Origin: Saccharomonospora amisosensis
GTDB lineage: Bacteria > Actinomycetota > Actinomycetes > Mycobacteriales > Pseudonocardiaceae
Assembly (NCBI RefSeq): GCF_011761185.1
Contig: NZ_JAAOYM010000001.1
Location: forward strand, 4,030,001 to 4,094,000
DNA: 64,000 nt
Direction of reading: 5' to 3'
Within the stretch, counting starts at the first letter, position 1. Every line of letters begins with the position of its first letter. The notes beneath the pieces were generated by a model. The model saw nothing but the letters and a program-made list of their open reading frames with translations, was not told the DNA's origin and searched no databases. Of the stretch, positions 17,332 to 26,463 are shown piece after piece. A program made the position numbers and the translations under genes.

Positions 17332-17892
17332 TCACGGCTGTGCGGCGTGTTCGGCGAAGAACAGCGCGGTGTCTCCGTAGCGCTTCGACCGCACCTCGCG
17401 AAGCCGGTCCGGCCACGGCGGCGACCCGTTCCGCACCGCCCGCTCGACGATCACGAGCCCGCCGGCGGCAAGCCATCGGCCCGTGACGAGCGCGCTCAGC
17501 ACGGTGGCGAGCACCTCCTCCGGCATGCCGTACGGCGGGTCGGCGAGCACCAGATCGAACGGCTCCTCCGCGGGCCGCGCGAGTACCGACTCCACCCGGC
17601 CGTGGCGCACGCTTCCGCCGAGACGAAGCGAGGTCACATTGACCCGCAACGACTCAACGGCCCTACGGTCGGACTCGACGAACAGCGCCGTCGCCGCGCC
17701 CCGCGAGAGGGCCTCCAATCCCAGCGCGCCGGAACCCGCGTACAGGTCGAGCACCCGCGCACCCTCGAGTTCGCCCGCCGCCTCCAGCGCGTTGAACAGC
17801 GCCTCACGCACCCGTTCCGACGTGGGCCTCGTGCCGTGCGCGGGAACCCGCAATACTCTGCCGCCCGCTCGGCCCGCGACGATCCTGGTCAT
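17332..17892 (-). CDS. rsmD: 16S rRNA (guanine-966-N2)-methyltransferase RsmD
   Basis: A 186-residue SAM-dependent methyltransferase that modifies G966 of 16S rRNA. The N-terminus MTRIVAGRAGGRVLRVP and RPTSERVREALFNAL are family hallmarks. The SAM site is VLDLYAGSGALGLEALSRGA. The catalytic motif is LVLADPPYGM (DPPY, used for exocyclic amino groups). It is divergent from the helicase gene at 18006 and upstream of coaD, as usual. Confidence 0.95.
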   Translation of the reverse strand: MTRIVAGRAGGRVLRVPAHGTRPTSERVREALFNALEAAGELEGARVLDLYAGSGALGLEALSRGAATALFVESDRRAVESLRVNVTSLRLGGSVRHGRVESVLARPAEEPFDLVLADPPYGMPEEVLATVLSALVTGRWLAAGGLVIVERAVRNGSPPWPDRLREVRSKRYGDTALFFAEHAAQP

Positions 17893-18005
17893 CGTCGCAT
17901 CCTCGCAAGCGGCGTGAGAAGCGGCGGGACGTGGTGATGCCGTTTCCCGAGGCGCGTAGAGTCGTTCTTCCCCTTTCCCGGCAATTGAGCTGCGAGGAGC
18001 GCTGA

Positions 18006-20168
18006 GTGTCGGAACCTCGGGTCAGACGGGCCGAGATCGCCAACGAACAAGTCCACGTCGACCGGGTGTACGCCCGGCTCGCGACACTTCGCGAACAGGC
18101 GGAAGCCATGCGCGCGAAGGGGTACGAGATCGGCCACGGCGCTCAGCGTGAGGCCGTATTCGAGCAGGCCTCGATGCTGTTCGAGCGCGACATGATGGTG
18201 CACCACGCCAACCAGACGCTGCAGACGCTGGACGCCGAATACGAGGGGCTGGTGTTCGGCAGGCTCGACCACCACGGCTCCGAAACCGTCTACGTTGGCA
18301 GGCTCGGCATCCGCGACGCGGAGTTCAACAACCTCGTCACCGACTGGCGCGCGCCCGCGGCGGCGCCGTTCTACCAGGCCACCGCCGAGGACCCGATGGC
18401 GGTGGTGCGGCGCAGAGTCATCCGCTGCTCCGGCCAGACGGTGCTGGATGTCGATGACGACGTGCTCATGCCCGAGGCCGTACCCGACGACATGCGGGTC
18501 GTCGGCGAAGGCGCGCTGATGGCCGCACTAGGCCGCGCCAGGGGCGACCGGATGCGTGACATCGTCGCCACCATCCAGAAGGAGCAGGACGAGATCATCC
18601 GTGCGCCGTGGCGGGGCGTGACGGAAATAACCGGAGGTCCGGGCACCGGCAAGACGGCCGTCGCACTGCACAGAGCCGCGTACCTGCTGTACCGCTACCG
18701 GCGTCAGCTCGGCGGCGCGGGAGTGCTCGTGATCGGGCCCTCTGGAGTGTTCACCAACTACATCTCGCGGGTACTGCCGTCGATGGGCGAGACCAACGTG
18801 GAACTGCGCGCGCTGGGACAGCTGCTCGACGGCATCGAGGCCACCAGGCACGACCCAGCGCCGCTCGCCGCGATCAAGGGTTCGCTGCGGATGCGCAAGG
18901 TGCTGGCCAAGGCGCTGCGCGACACCCCGCCGGACGCACCCACCGAGATGCGCATCAGCTACCGGGGCGAGGTGCTGAAACTGACCGCCAAGGAGCTGGA
19001 ACGCGTGCGCCGCCGGGTGCACAGTCAGGCGGGCCCTCCCAACAAGTCCCGCGTGCGCGCGGCCGAGACGTTGCTGGCGGCGCTGGCCGACAAGGCGCAG
19101 GAGTACGCAGAGGCGGACGGGCGCGGTTTCGACAGGGCCGAGCTGATCACGGAGTTGGGCGAGCGAATCGACTTTCACCGGTTCCTCGTGGTGTGGTGGC
19201 CGGTGCTGTACCCGGCGCAGGTGCTGCGCTGGCTCGGCGACGAGCGCAGGCTCACCCGCGCGGCCAGATCCGTGCTCAGCGCCGAGGAGATCACCCTGCT
19301 CGCCCGGTCGGTCGCGCAGGCACCTGCCGGCTGGTCAGTTGCCGACATCGCGCTGCTGGACGAGCTTCGAGTGCTGCTGGGTCCGCCGCCGAAGCGGCGT
19401 CGACGCTCGACGCTCGAACTCGATGCCGAGCAGGCGAGGGACAGCAGGACCACCGGCGCCCGGCAGCGGCCCGAACACTACGACGAGTACTCCCACATCG
19501 TGGTGGACGAGGCCCAGGACCTCTCCCCGATGCAGTGGCGGATGGTGGGCAGGCGGGGCCGCTACGCGAGCTGGACCGTGGTGGGCGATCCGGTGCAGAG
19601 CTCATGGCCGGACCCTCCGGAGGCACAGCAGGCGCGCGACCAGGCTTTCGGCGCACGAACCGCGCGCAGGCGATACACGCTGCGTACCAACTACCGAAAC
19701 TCCGCGGAGATCTTCGAACTGGCACAGCGGGTGGTGGCGGGCCACGCCGAACCCGACGAGCTGCCGAGGGCGGTGCGCGAAACCGGGCTGGTGCCACAGC
19801 TTCGCACCGTCGAACCGGCGACTCGGGAAACGGCTGTGCAGGCCGCGGCGAAGGAGATGCTGGAGGCGGTGGAGGGCACCGTAGGTGTCGTCTGCGCCAT
19901 GGGCAGGGTCGAGCAGACCCAGCAGTGGCTGACCGCGCAGGCCGACGAGCGGCTGCGGGTGGTCGGCAGCCTCGACGCCAAGGGGCTGGAGTACGACGCG
20001 GTGGTGTTGCTCGAACCGACCGAACTGATCGAGGAGTCGCTCACCGGCAGGCGAGTGCTGTACGTGGCGCTCACGAGGGCAACTCAGCAGTTGGTGATCC
20101 TGTCCTCGCGGGACGGCTGGCTCCCCTCGGCGGCTCACGGGAATGCCGACCCCGCGCCCACGCGTTGA
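18006..20168 (+). CDS. HelD/HelR-type RNA polymerase recycling helicase
   Basis: A 720-residue superfamily 1 (UvrD/Rep-like) ATPase of the HelD group. These proteins bind RNA polymerase rather than unwind DNA and release stalled or antibiotic-bound enzyme. The N-terminus is an antiparallel coiled coil ([22 protein letters not shown]). Walker A is [20 protein letters not shown] (about residue 211-230), Walker B is [18 protein letters not shown], and C-terminal motifs include [16 protein letters not shown] and [18 protein letters not shown] 18006 has GCGAGGAG upstream. In Streptomyces and mycobacteria HelR-type members give rifamycin tolerance, but subclass cannot be decided here by eye. I see no 19-bp rifamycin-associated element before it. 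The next gene overlaps or closely follows its stop. Confidence 0.88.
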   Translation: MSEPRVRRAEIANEQVHVDRVYARLATLREQAEAMRAKGYEIGHGAQREAVFEQASMLFERDMMVHHANQTLQTLDAEYEGLVFGRLDHHGSETVYVGRLGIRDAEFNNLVTDWRAPAAAPFYQATAEDPMAVVRRRVIRCSGQTVLDVDDDVLMPEAVPDDMRVVGEGALMAALGRARGDRMRDIVATIQKEQDEIIRAPWRGVTEITGGPGTGKTAVALHRAAYLLYRYRRQLGGAGVLVIGPSGVFTNYISRVLPSMGETNVELRALGQLLDGIEATRHDPAPLAAIKGSLRMRKVLAKALRDTPPDAPTEMRISYRGEVLKLTAKELERVRRRVHSQAGPPNKSRVRAAETLLAALADKAQEYAEADGRGFDRAELITELGERIDFHRFLVVWWPVLYPAQVLRWLGDERRLTRAARSVLSAEEITLLARSVAQAPAGWSVADIALLDELRVLLGPPPKRRRRSTLELDAEQARDSRTTGARQRPEHYDEYSHIVVDEAQDLSPMQWRMVGRRGRYASWTVVGDPVQSSWPDPPEAQQARDQAFGARTARRRYTLRTNYRNSAEIFELAQRVVAGHAEPDELPRAVRETGLVPQLRTVEPATRETAVQAAAKEMLEAVEGTVGVVCAMGRVEQTQQWLTAQADERLRVVGSLDAKGLEYDAVVLLEPTELIEESLTGRRVLYVALTRATQQLVILSSRDGWLPSAAHGNADPAPTR

Positions 20169-20176
20169 TCAGCGAT

Positions 20177-21172
20177 GTGACTTCGCTGCGTGACACCCGG
20201 CTGTCGGTGCTCGACCTGTCCCCCGTCGTCAGCGGCTCCGACGCCGCCGCGGCGCTTCGCAACACGCTGGATCTGGCCAGACATACCGAAGCGCTGGGCT
20301 ACCACAGATACTGGCTCGCCGAGCACCACAACATGCCTGGCATCGCCAGTTCGGCGACGGCGGTGCTCATCGCGCACGTCGCCGACGCGACGGGTCGTAT
20401 CCGGGTCGGCTCAGGTGGCGTGATGCTGCCCAACCATGCGCCGCTGGTGGTGGCCGAGCAGTTCGGCACGCTGGAGGCGCTGCATCCCGGACGTATCGAC
20501 CTCGGCATCGGCAGGGCTCCCGGCACCGACCCGCGCACGGCACGCGCTCTGCGTGGCTCCGACTCGGCGGGCGCCGAGGACTTCCCGCAGCAACTGCGGG
20601 AGCTGCTGGCCTACTTCGAGCCCGATCCCGGCCGCCCTGTCAACGCGGTGACCGCCGAGGGCAACCGGCCACCGGTGTGGCTGCTCGGCTCCAGCGGTTA
20701 CAGCGCACGGTTGGCGGGAGCGCTCGGCCTGCCGTTCTCGTTCGCGCATCACTTCGCCCCGGAGAACACCCTGCCCGCGGTGCGCCTGTACCGGGAGTCG
20801 TTCCGACCGTCACCGGTGCTGGCCGAGCCGTATGTGATGCTCGGCGCGGCCGTGGTCTGCGCCGAGACCGACGAGCGGGCCCGGTGGCTCGCGGCGCCGA
20901 GCGGGCTCACCTTCCTCAGCCTGCGCAAGGGCAGGCCGATCCCGCTGCCGACGCCCGAGGAGGCGGCCGAGTACCCCTACACCGACGTCGACAGGGCGTT
21001 TCTGGAGCAGCGGCAGGCGAGCAACGTGGTGGGTGCGCCAGAGACGGTCCGCAAAGGACTGGAGGCGCTCGCGACCGATACCGGTGCCGACGAGCTCATC
21101 GTCACCACGATGGTGTACGACCACGAGGACAGGAAGCGCTCGTACGAGCTGGTGGCCGAGCTGGCGAACTGA
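20177..21172 (+). CDS. Luciferase-like monooxygenase
   Basis: An approximately 331-residue flavin-dependent (LLM class) oxidoreductase of the MsnO8/YhbW-like subgroup. Typical segments are [55 protein letters not shown], then [48 protein letters not shown] 20177 fits the usual N-terminus. A TTG at 20165 overlaps the helicase stop (TTGA) and would extend it four codons. No good ribosome site is seen, which suggests translational coupling to the helicase gene. The frame also stays open far upstream inside the helicase, but that part is a shadow. The substrate is unknown. Confidence 0.88.
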   Translation: MTSLRDTRLSVLDLSPVVSGSDAAAALRNTLDLARHTEALGYHRYWLAEHHNMPGIASSATAVLIAHVADATGRIRVGSGGVMLPNHAPLVVAEQFGTLEALHPGRIDLGIGRAPGTDPRTARALRGSDSAGAEDFPQQLRELLAYFEPDPGRPVNAVTAEGNRPPVWLLGSSGYSARLAGALGLPFSFAHHFAPENTLPAVRLYRESFRPSPVLAEPYVMLGAAVVCAETDERARWLAAPSGLTFLSLRKGRPIPLPTPEEAAEYPYTDVDRAFLEQRQASNVVGAPETVRKGLEALATDTGADELIVTTMVYDHEDRKRSYELVAELAN

Positions 21173-21200
21173 CGGCCACGCGCCACCCGAACGGGTTACG

Positions 21201-21248
21201 ATGCGCCGGTGTCTTGCCAAGTGGGAGGCGACCGGAGGCGTTGAGTGA
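21201..21248 (+). CDS. Possible 15-residue upstream ORF before the nitroreductase
   Basis: ATG 21201 opens MRRCLAKWEATGGVE and ends at TGA 21246-21248, which overlaps the GTG start of the next gene by four bases (GTGA). In another frame, TACGAT (21197-21202) lies six bases before GTG 21209, a leaderless arrangement. That start encodes MSCQVGGDRRR and stops just before GTG 21245. Either could be a regulatory upstream ORF or chance. GGAGG for the nitroreductase lies within both. Confidence 0.25.
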   Translation: MRRCLAKWEATGGVE

Positions 21249-21955
21249 GCAGCCGTGAAACCACCGAGCGTGCGTTGGCGGTACACCGGCTACTGAACTC
21301 TCAGCGCCCGGTGCCAGCCCAGCCGCTGCCGGATGGCCGCCGTATCCCCCTACCCGATGTCCACCCGCCGAAAGCTGACCTGGTGGCGACGCTGGCGAGG
21401 AGGCGGTCGACCTACTCCCGCGTGGATCGAGACCTCGAGCTGCCAGCACTGAGTGGGCTGCTCCGGTTCTCGGTAGGTGTGCAACGCTTCGTTCCCGCGT
21501 TCGGCGTCGAGGAGTACCCGCTGAGCATGGCCCCCAGCGCGGGCGGGCTCGACATCCTGCGCGCCTACGTGCTGGTGCGCCGCGCCGAGCGGGTCGAGCC
21601 GGGGGTGTACCGCTACGAGGCCCTTTCCCACGAGCTCATCGAGCTGTCCTGCGCCGATCCGGTGCCCGCGCTGCAGCACGTGTACCTGCAACACGAGTTC
21701 GTCTCCAACGCGGCGGTGTCGGTGGCACTCACCGCGCGGCTCGACGTGGCCTTCGACAAGTACCCGCTGCGGCACTACCGCACGCTGCACGTCGACTCCG
21801 GTGTCGCCGTGCAGAACCTATATCTGGTTGCCACCGCGCTCGGCCTTTCGTGCTGCGCGGTCGCGGGTTTCGACGATGCCGCGCTCGGCGTGCTGCTCGG
21901 ACTCGGCGACGGCGAGATCCCGACGATGCTGTTCGCCGTCGGCCACTCCGACTGA
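21245..21955 (+). CDS. SagB-type nitroreductase family flavoprotein
   Basis: A 236-residue protein of the nitroreductase superfamily, closest by motif to the SagB/McbC group that oxidises azolines in thiazole/oxazole-modified peptides. Signature parts are PLSMAPSAGGLDILRAYVLVRR, GVYRYEALSHELIEL, RTLHVDSGVAVQNLYLVATALGLSCCAVAGFDDAA and the C-terminal LLFAVG-like IPTMLFAVGHSD. GTG 21245 has GGAGG upstream. A RiPP cluster would also need a YcaO cyclase and a precursor peptide; neither is visible in this window. An independent flavin reductase or dehydrogenase is therefore as likely. It converges on the arginase-like gene. Confidence 0.8.
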   Translation: MSSRETTERALAVHRLLNSQRPVPAQPLPDGRRIPLPDVHPPKADLVATLARRRSTYSRVDRDLELPALSGLLRFSVGVQRFVPAFGVEEYPLSMAPSAGGLDILRAYVLVRRAERVEPGVYRYEALSHELIELSCADPVPALQHVYLQHEFVSNAAVSVALTARLDVAFDKYPLRHYRTLHVDSGVAVQNLYLVATALGLSCCAVAGFDDAALGVLLGLGDGEIPTMLFAVGHSD

Positions 21956-21979
21956 AGCAGGCGGAACACCACCTACCGT

Positions 21980-22801
21980 TCACCTCGCCAGCAGCCGACC
22001 CAGCACTTCGAACAACGGACGCAGCGGCTCCACCTGGTCATGCGTGCTCGCGGCGCACTCGGTGACCGCCGCGCCGACGACCTCCAGCTCCGCAAGCCCA
22101 GCCACGGCCGCGACCAACCACGCGAGGCTGATCCCGCCTGGTTCGTGGTAGCCGGTCCAGCCGAACTCGCTCGGGTCCAGCACATCCAGATCGATATGCA
22201 GGTAGACCTTCGTGGCGGCGGCTTCGCGCAGCACGGCGAGGAGGTCGCGCGGGTCGGTGGGTGGCGGCACATGGCACACGAGCCCTGCCTCGACCACCTC
22301 CCGCTCGGCCGCGTCGAAGGTGCGCGTGCCCGCGAGCACCACCCGGCCCGTGGCCACGGCCGGGCTGGCGGCGAACTCGGGGTCACCCTCGCCGAGCAGC
22401 GCGCGCAGCACCATGCCGTGGAACGCGCCAGATGGTGAACTGGCCGGGGTGTTGCAGTCGGCGTGCGCGTCGAACCAGACGACGCCGAGATCCTCGCCGT
22501 AGCGGTAACGGGCGACGCCTGCGGGCACCAGGTCTGCGCCGCAGTCGCCACCGATGGTGAGGACCTTTCCCTCGGGAACTTCAAGAGCGGCCAGTTGCGC
22601 GTCCCGGTTTCGCACCAGCACGGACCTGTTGCCGACGCCGTCCACAGTGTCCGATCCGGCCGACTCCACCGGCACGAAGTGCACCGGCTCCGCGAGCACC
22701 TCGGCCGCGAGCCTGGCCAGTGTCCGGCAGCCGTCGGGCAACCGTCTCGCGGCGCCTTGCCACAACGCTCCCTGCCATTGCGGCACAGCGTGAATGCGCA
22801 T
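21980..22801 (-). CDS. Arginase/agmatinase-family protein with altered metal ligand
   Basis: A 273-residue member of the ureohydrolase fold (arginase, agmatinase, formimidoylglutamase), which use a binuclear manganese centre. DAHADCNTP (residues 111-119) and HIDLDVLDP keep their Asp/His ligands. The first motif, normally GGDHS, is GGDCG at 84-88, so the His that would bind one metal is Cys. ATG 22801 gives the usual length; the longer open frame reaches array 2. Whether it hydrolyses arginine, agmatine or another guanidino compound, or is inactive, cannot be told. It lies between the nitroreductase and pyc. Confidence 0.8.
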   Translation of the reverse strand: MRIHAVPQWQGALWQGAARRLPDGCRTLARLAAEVLAEPVHFVPVESAGSDTVDGVGNRSVLVRNRDAQLAALEVPEGKVLTIGGDCGADLVPAGVARYRYGEDLGVVWFDAHADCNTPASSPSGAFHGMVLRALLGEGDPEFAASPAVATGRVVLAGTRTFDAAEREVVEAGLVCHVPPPTDPRDLLAVLREAAATKVYLHIDLDVLDPSEFGWTGYHEPGGISLAWLVAAVAGLAELEVVGAAVTECAASTHDQVEPLRPLFEVLGRLLAR

Positions 22802-22899
22802 CGGCCGATCGTAGCGGTGTTGAGCCGGACGGTCGGTGTACCTCGTGTTCGCGGGGTGGTGTGCTGCCAACGCCGCACCGCTGCCCGCGAGCCCGAGCC

Positions 22900-22960
22900 G
22901 GAACGCGGAACTCGCGGGCAGGAGCGGGGGACTCGCGGGCAGGAGCGGGGGACTCGCGGG
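22900..22960 (+). repeat. 21-bp tandem repeat array 2
   Basis: A cap (GGAACGCGGAACTCGCGGGC) followed by two units with spacer GCAGGAGC. The last unit touches the TAA stop of pyc (minus strand). It fills most of the gap between pyc and the arginase-like gene. Confidence 0.9.
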
Positions 22961-25900
22961 TTACTCCAGCACGAGCAGCAGGTCTCCGCCTTCCACCTGC
23001 TGCACCGAGTTGGTGGCGAGCCGTTGCACGGTTCCGCTCACCGGGGCGGTGATCGCGGCCTCCATCTTCATCGCCTCGATGGTCGCCACGGTGTCGCCCG
23101 CCTCGATGGTGTCGCCTTCCGCCACCGAAGTGGTGACCACGCCCGCGAAGGGAGCCGCGATGTGCTTGGGGTTGTTCTTGTCTGCCTTCTCCTTCGCGGG
23201 CAGGTCGGAAGCCACCGAGCGGTCGCGCACCTGGATCGGACGCAGTTGACCGTTGAGTGTGGCCATCACCGTTCGCATGCCCCGCTCGTCGGCTTCCCCG
23301 ATCGCCTCCAACTCGATCAGCAGCCGAACCCCCGGCTCGAGATCCACGGCGTACTCCTCACCCGGACGCAAGCCGTAGAAGAAGTCCTTGCTCGGCAACA
23401 CGCTGGTATCTCCGTAGGACTCCCGATGGCCCTGGAACTCCTTCGTGGGCCCGGGGAAGAGCAACCGGTTCAGCGCGACCCTGCGGTCGGAGGCCAGCTC
23501 AGCCTTGTCCTCTTCGGACAATGGCTGGACCGGCCGCGGCTCCGCGCGCCCGCGCAATGCCTTGCTGCGGAACGGCTCCGGCCAGCCGCCCGGCGGGTCA
23601 CCGAGTTCGCCGCGCAGGAATCCGATGACCGAATCAGGAATGTCGTACTTGTCCGGCTCGGCCTCGAAGTCCTCGGGCGACACTCCCGCACCCACGAGGT
23701 GCAGCGCCAGGTCGCCGACCACCTTGGACGAAGGTGTGACCTTCACCAAGTGGCCCAGAATCCGGTCCGCGGCCGCGTACATCGCCTCGATCTCGTCGAA
23801 CCGGTCACCTAGGCCGAGTGCCCTCGCCTGGCTGCGCAGGTTCGAAAGCTGCCCGCCGGGGATCTCGTGGTGATACACCCGCCCGGTCGGTGAAGCCAGC
23901 CCTGCCTCGAACGGCGCGTAGATCTTGCGCACGATCTCCCAGTAGGGCTCCAACTCGCCGATGGCTTGCAGGTCGAGGCCCGTCGGCCGGTCCGAGTAGT
24001 CGGTGGCCGCGACGATCGCCGAAAGCGAAGGCTGCGACGTGGTGCCCGACATCGACGCCACCGCCCCGTCCACGGCGTCGGCGCCCGCCCCGATGGCCGC
24101 GAGGTAGGTGCCCAGCTGCCCGCCCGCGGTGTCGTGGGTGTGGATGTGCACCGGCAGGTCGAACTCCCTGCGCAGCGCGGTCACCAGCTTCACGGCCGCC
24201 GGCGCGCGCAGCAGCCCGGCCATGTCCTTGATGGCGAGCACGTGTGCACCCGCCCCGACGATCTGCTCCGCCAGCTTGAGGTAGTAGTCCAGCGTGTAGA
24301 TCTTCTCGGCCGGATTGGACAGGTCGGAGGTGTAGCACAGCGCTACCTCCGCCACGGCGGTGCCGGTGGCGCGGACCGCTTCGATCGCAGGACGCATCTG
24401 TTCCACGTCGTTGAGGGCGTCGAAGATGCGGAAGATGTCGATCCCGGTGGCCGCGGCCTCCTCGACGAACGCATCGGTCACCTCGGTGGGATACGGCGTG
24501 TAGCCCACGGTGTTGCGGCCCCGCAGCAGCATCTGCAGACACAGGTTCGGCATGGCCCCGCGCAGCGCGGCCAGCCGCTCCCACGGGTCCTCCGCGAGGA
24601 AGCGCAGGGCGACGTCGTAGGTCGCGCCACCCCAGCACTCCACCGACAGCAGCTGCGGCACCGTCTGGGCCACCACGGGCGCGACGGCGAGCATGTCCTT
24701 GGTGCGCACCCGCGTGGCCAGCAGCGACTGGTGGGCGTCACGGAAGGTGGTGTCGGTGACACCGATGTGGGGTGACTCGCGCAGCCACCGCGCGAACCCC
24801 TCCGGCCCCAGTTCGGTCAGCTTCTGCTTGGAACCGGGTGGCGGCTCACCGTCGCGCAGCGCGGGAAGTTTCCGCTCGGGGTCGATCAGCCGGGGCCGCT
24901 CGCCGTTGGGCTTGTTCACGGTGACGTCGGCCAGGTAGGTCAGCAACCGGGTACCTCGGTCGGCCGAGTGACGCGCGGTCAACAGGTGCGGGCGTTCCTC
25001 GATGAACGCCGTGGTGATCCTGCCCGCCTGGAAGTCGGGGTCGTCGAGCACCGCCTGCAGGAACGGGATGTTCGTGGCCACACCCCGAATCCGGAACTCG
25101 GCGACGGCGCGGCGGGCTCTTCCCACGGCGGTGGCGAAGGTGCGACCCCGGCACGTGAGCTTCACCAGCATCGAATCGAAGTGCGCGCTGATCTCCGTTC
25201 CGGCGAAAGCGGTGCCACCGTCGAGCCTGATGCCCGAGCCGCCCGGCGAACGGTAGGCGCTGATCATGCCGGTGTCCGGCCGGAACCCGTTTGCCGGGTC
25301 CTCGGTGGTGATGCGGCACTGCAGCGCCGCGCCGCGCAGGTAGATCCGCTCCTGCGACAGGTCAAGGTCGGCCAGTGTCTCGCCCGCGGCGATCCGCAGT
25401 TGCGACTGCACGAGGTCGACGTCGGTGACCTCCTCGGTCACCGTGTGCTCGACCTGGATGCGCGGGTTCATCTCGATGAACACGTGGTTGCCGTCGCGAT
25501 CGACGAGAAACTCCACGGTGCCCGCGTTGCGGTAGCCGATCTGCCGGGCGAACCTCACCGCGTCGGCGCAGATCCGGTCCCGCAACTGTGGGTCCAGGTT
25601 GGGCGCGGGCGCCAGTTCCACCACCTTCTGGTGGCGCCGCTGCACCGAGCAGTCCCGCTCGTAGAGGTGGATCACGCCGTCCTCGCCGCCCGTGCCGTCC
25701 GCGAGGATCTGCACCTCGATGTGCCTGGGTTGCACGACGGCCTTCTCCAGGAACACCGTCGGGTCGCCGAAGGCGGACTCGGCCTCGCGGGAGGCGGCCT
25801 CGATCGACTCCCGAAGCGTGCTCGCGTCCGAAACGAAACGCATCCCGCGGCCGCCGCCGCCCGCGACCGCCTTGACGAAGACGGGGAAACCCAACTCCTC

Positions 25901-26344
25901 GGCCGCGGCCGCGAGAGTATCCACATCAGATGACGGCGCGGAGGAACCGAGCACGGGTACGCCCGCCTGCCTTGCGGCCGCCACCGCCCTAGCCTTGTTA
26001 CCTGTCAACTGCAGGATCTCCGCGCTGGGGCCGACGAACGTGATCCCCGCCTCTTCGCACGCACGGGCCAGTTCCGGGTTCTCCGAAAGGAAGCCGTATC
26101 CGGGGTAGATGGCGTCGGCGCCCGCCATGCGGGCGGCGCGGACGATCTCCTCCACGGAAAGGTAGGCGCGGACGGGGTGTCCTTGCTCACCTATCTCGTA
26201 GGCCTCGTCCGCCTTGAGTCGATGCAGCGAGTTGCGGTCTTCGTAGGGAAACACCGCGACCGTTCCCGCGCCCAGTTCGTAGGCGGCACGGAACGCGCGG
26301 ATGGCGATCTCACCACGGTTGGCGACGAGCACCTTGCGGAACAT
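22961..26344 (-). CDS. pyc: Pyruvate carboxylase
   Basis: A biotin enzyme that carboxylates pyruvate to oxaloacetate, replenishing the TCA cycle and feeding aspartate-family amino acids. The 1127-residue single chain has an N-terminal biotin carboxylase (MFRKVLVANRGEIAIRAFRAA; ATP loop GGGGRGMRFV; EMNPRIQVEHTVTEEVTD), a central carboxyltransferase (ITDTTFRDAHQSLLATRVRT; WGGATYDVALRFL) and a C-terminal biotin carrier with the biotinyl Lys in EAMKMEAAI. This is the alpha-4 type. It is downstream of recG on the same strand across a 119-base gap. In M. tuberculosis pca sits in the same neighbourhood, next to rsmD. Confidence 0.98.
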   Translation of the reverse strand: MFRKVLVANRGEIAIRAFRAAYELGAGTVAVFPYEDRNSLHRLKADEAYEIGEQGHPVRAYLSVEEIVRAARMAGADAIYPGYGFLSENPELARACEEAGITFVGPSAEILQLTGNKARAVAAARQAGVPVLGSSAPSSDVDTLAAAAEELGFPVFVKAVAGGGGRGMRFVSDASTLRESIEAASREAESAFGDPTVFLEKAVVQPRHIEVQILADGTGGEDGVIHLYERDCSVQRRHQKVVELAPAPNLDPQLRDRICADAVRFARQIGYRNAGTVEFLVDRDGNHVFIEMNPRIQVEHTVTEEVTDVDLVQSQLRIAAGETLADLDLSQERIYLRGAALQCRITTEDPANGFRPDTGMISAYRSPGGSGIRLDGGTAFAGTEISAHFDSMLVKLTCRGRTFATAVGRARRAVAEFRIRGVATNIPFLQAVLDDPDFQAGRITTAFIEERPHLLTARHSADRGTRLLTYLADVTVNKPNGERPRLIDPERKLPALRDGEPPPGSKQKLTELGPEGFARWLRESPHIGVTDTTFRDAHQSLLATRVRTKDMLAVAPVVAQTVPQLLSVECWGGATYDVALRFLAEDPWERLAALRGAMPNLCLQMLLRGRNTVGYTPYPTEVTDAFVEEAAATGIDIFRIFDALNDVEQMRPAIEAVRATGTAVAEVALCYTSDLSNPAEKIYTLDYYLKLAEQIVGAGAHVLAIKDMAGLLRAPAAVKLVTALRREFDLPVHIHTHDTAGGQLGTYLAAIGAGADAVDGAVASMSGTTSQPSLSAIVAATDYSDRPTGLDLQAIGELEPYWEIVRKIYAPFEAGLASPTGRVYHHEIPGGQLSNLRSQARALGLGDRFDEIEAMYAAADRILGHLVKVTPSSKVVGDLALHLVGAGVSPEDFEAEPDKYDIPDSVIGFLRGELGDPPGGWPEPFRSKALRGRAEPRPVQPLSEEDKAELASDRRVALNRLLFPGPTKEFQGHRESYGDTSVLPSKDFFYGLRPGEEYAVDLEPGVRLLIELEAIGEADERGMRTVMATLNGQLRPIQVRDRSVASDLPAKEKADKNNPKHIAAPFAGVVTTSVAEGDTIEAGDTVATIEAMKMEAAITAPVSGTVQRLATNSVQQVEGGDLLLVLE

Positions 26345-26463
26345 GAACCGGTCCTTCCCGTTCTGCGGATCGGCTGGCCTTTGGGACGTTACCCCGCGGT
26401 TGTCGCCTCGTGGGAGGTCGCTCTCACGTACTGGACCGCGAGGCAGTCACCGACCGGCCACGC

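Noticed and set aside
17893-18005. Rifamycin-associated element before the helicase gene
   Set aside because: No 19-base inverted repeat resembling the known element is present.
18608-20164. Long open frame inside the helicase gene fused to the monooxygenase
   Set aside because: The helicase frame carries all conserved motifs; the other frame is Arg/Ala/Gly-rich GC-shadow. Only its 3' end, from about 20165, is a real gene.
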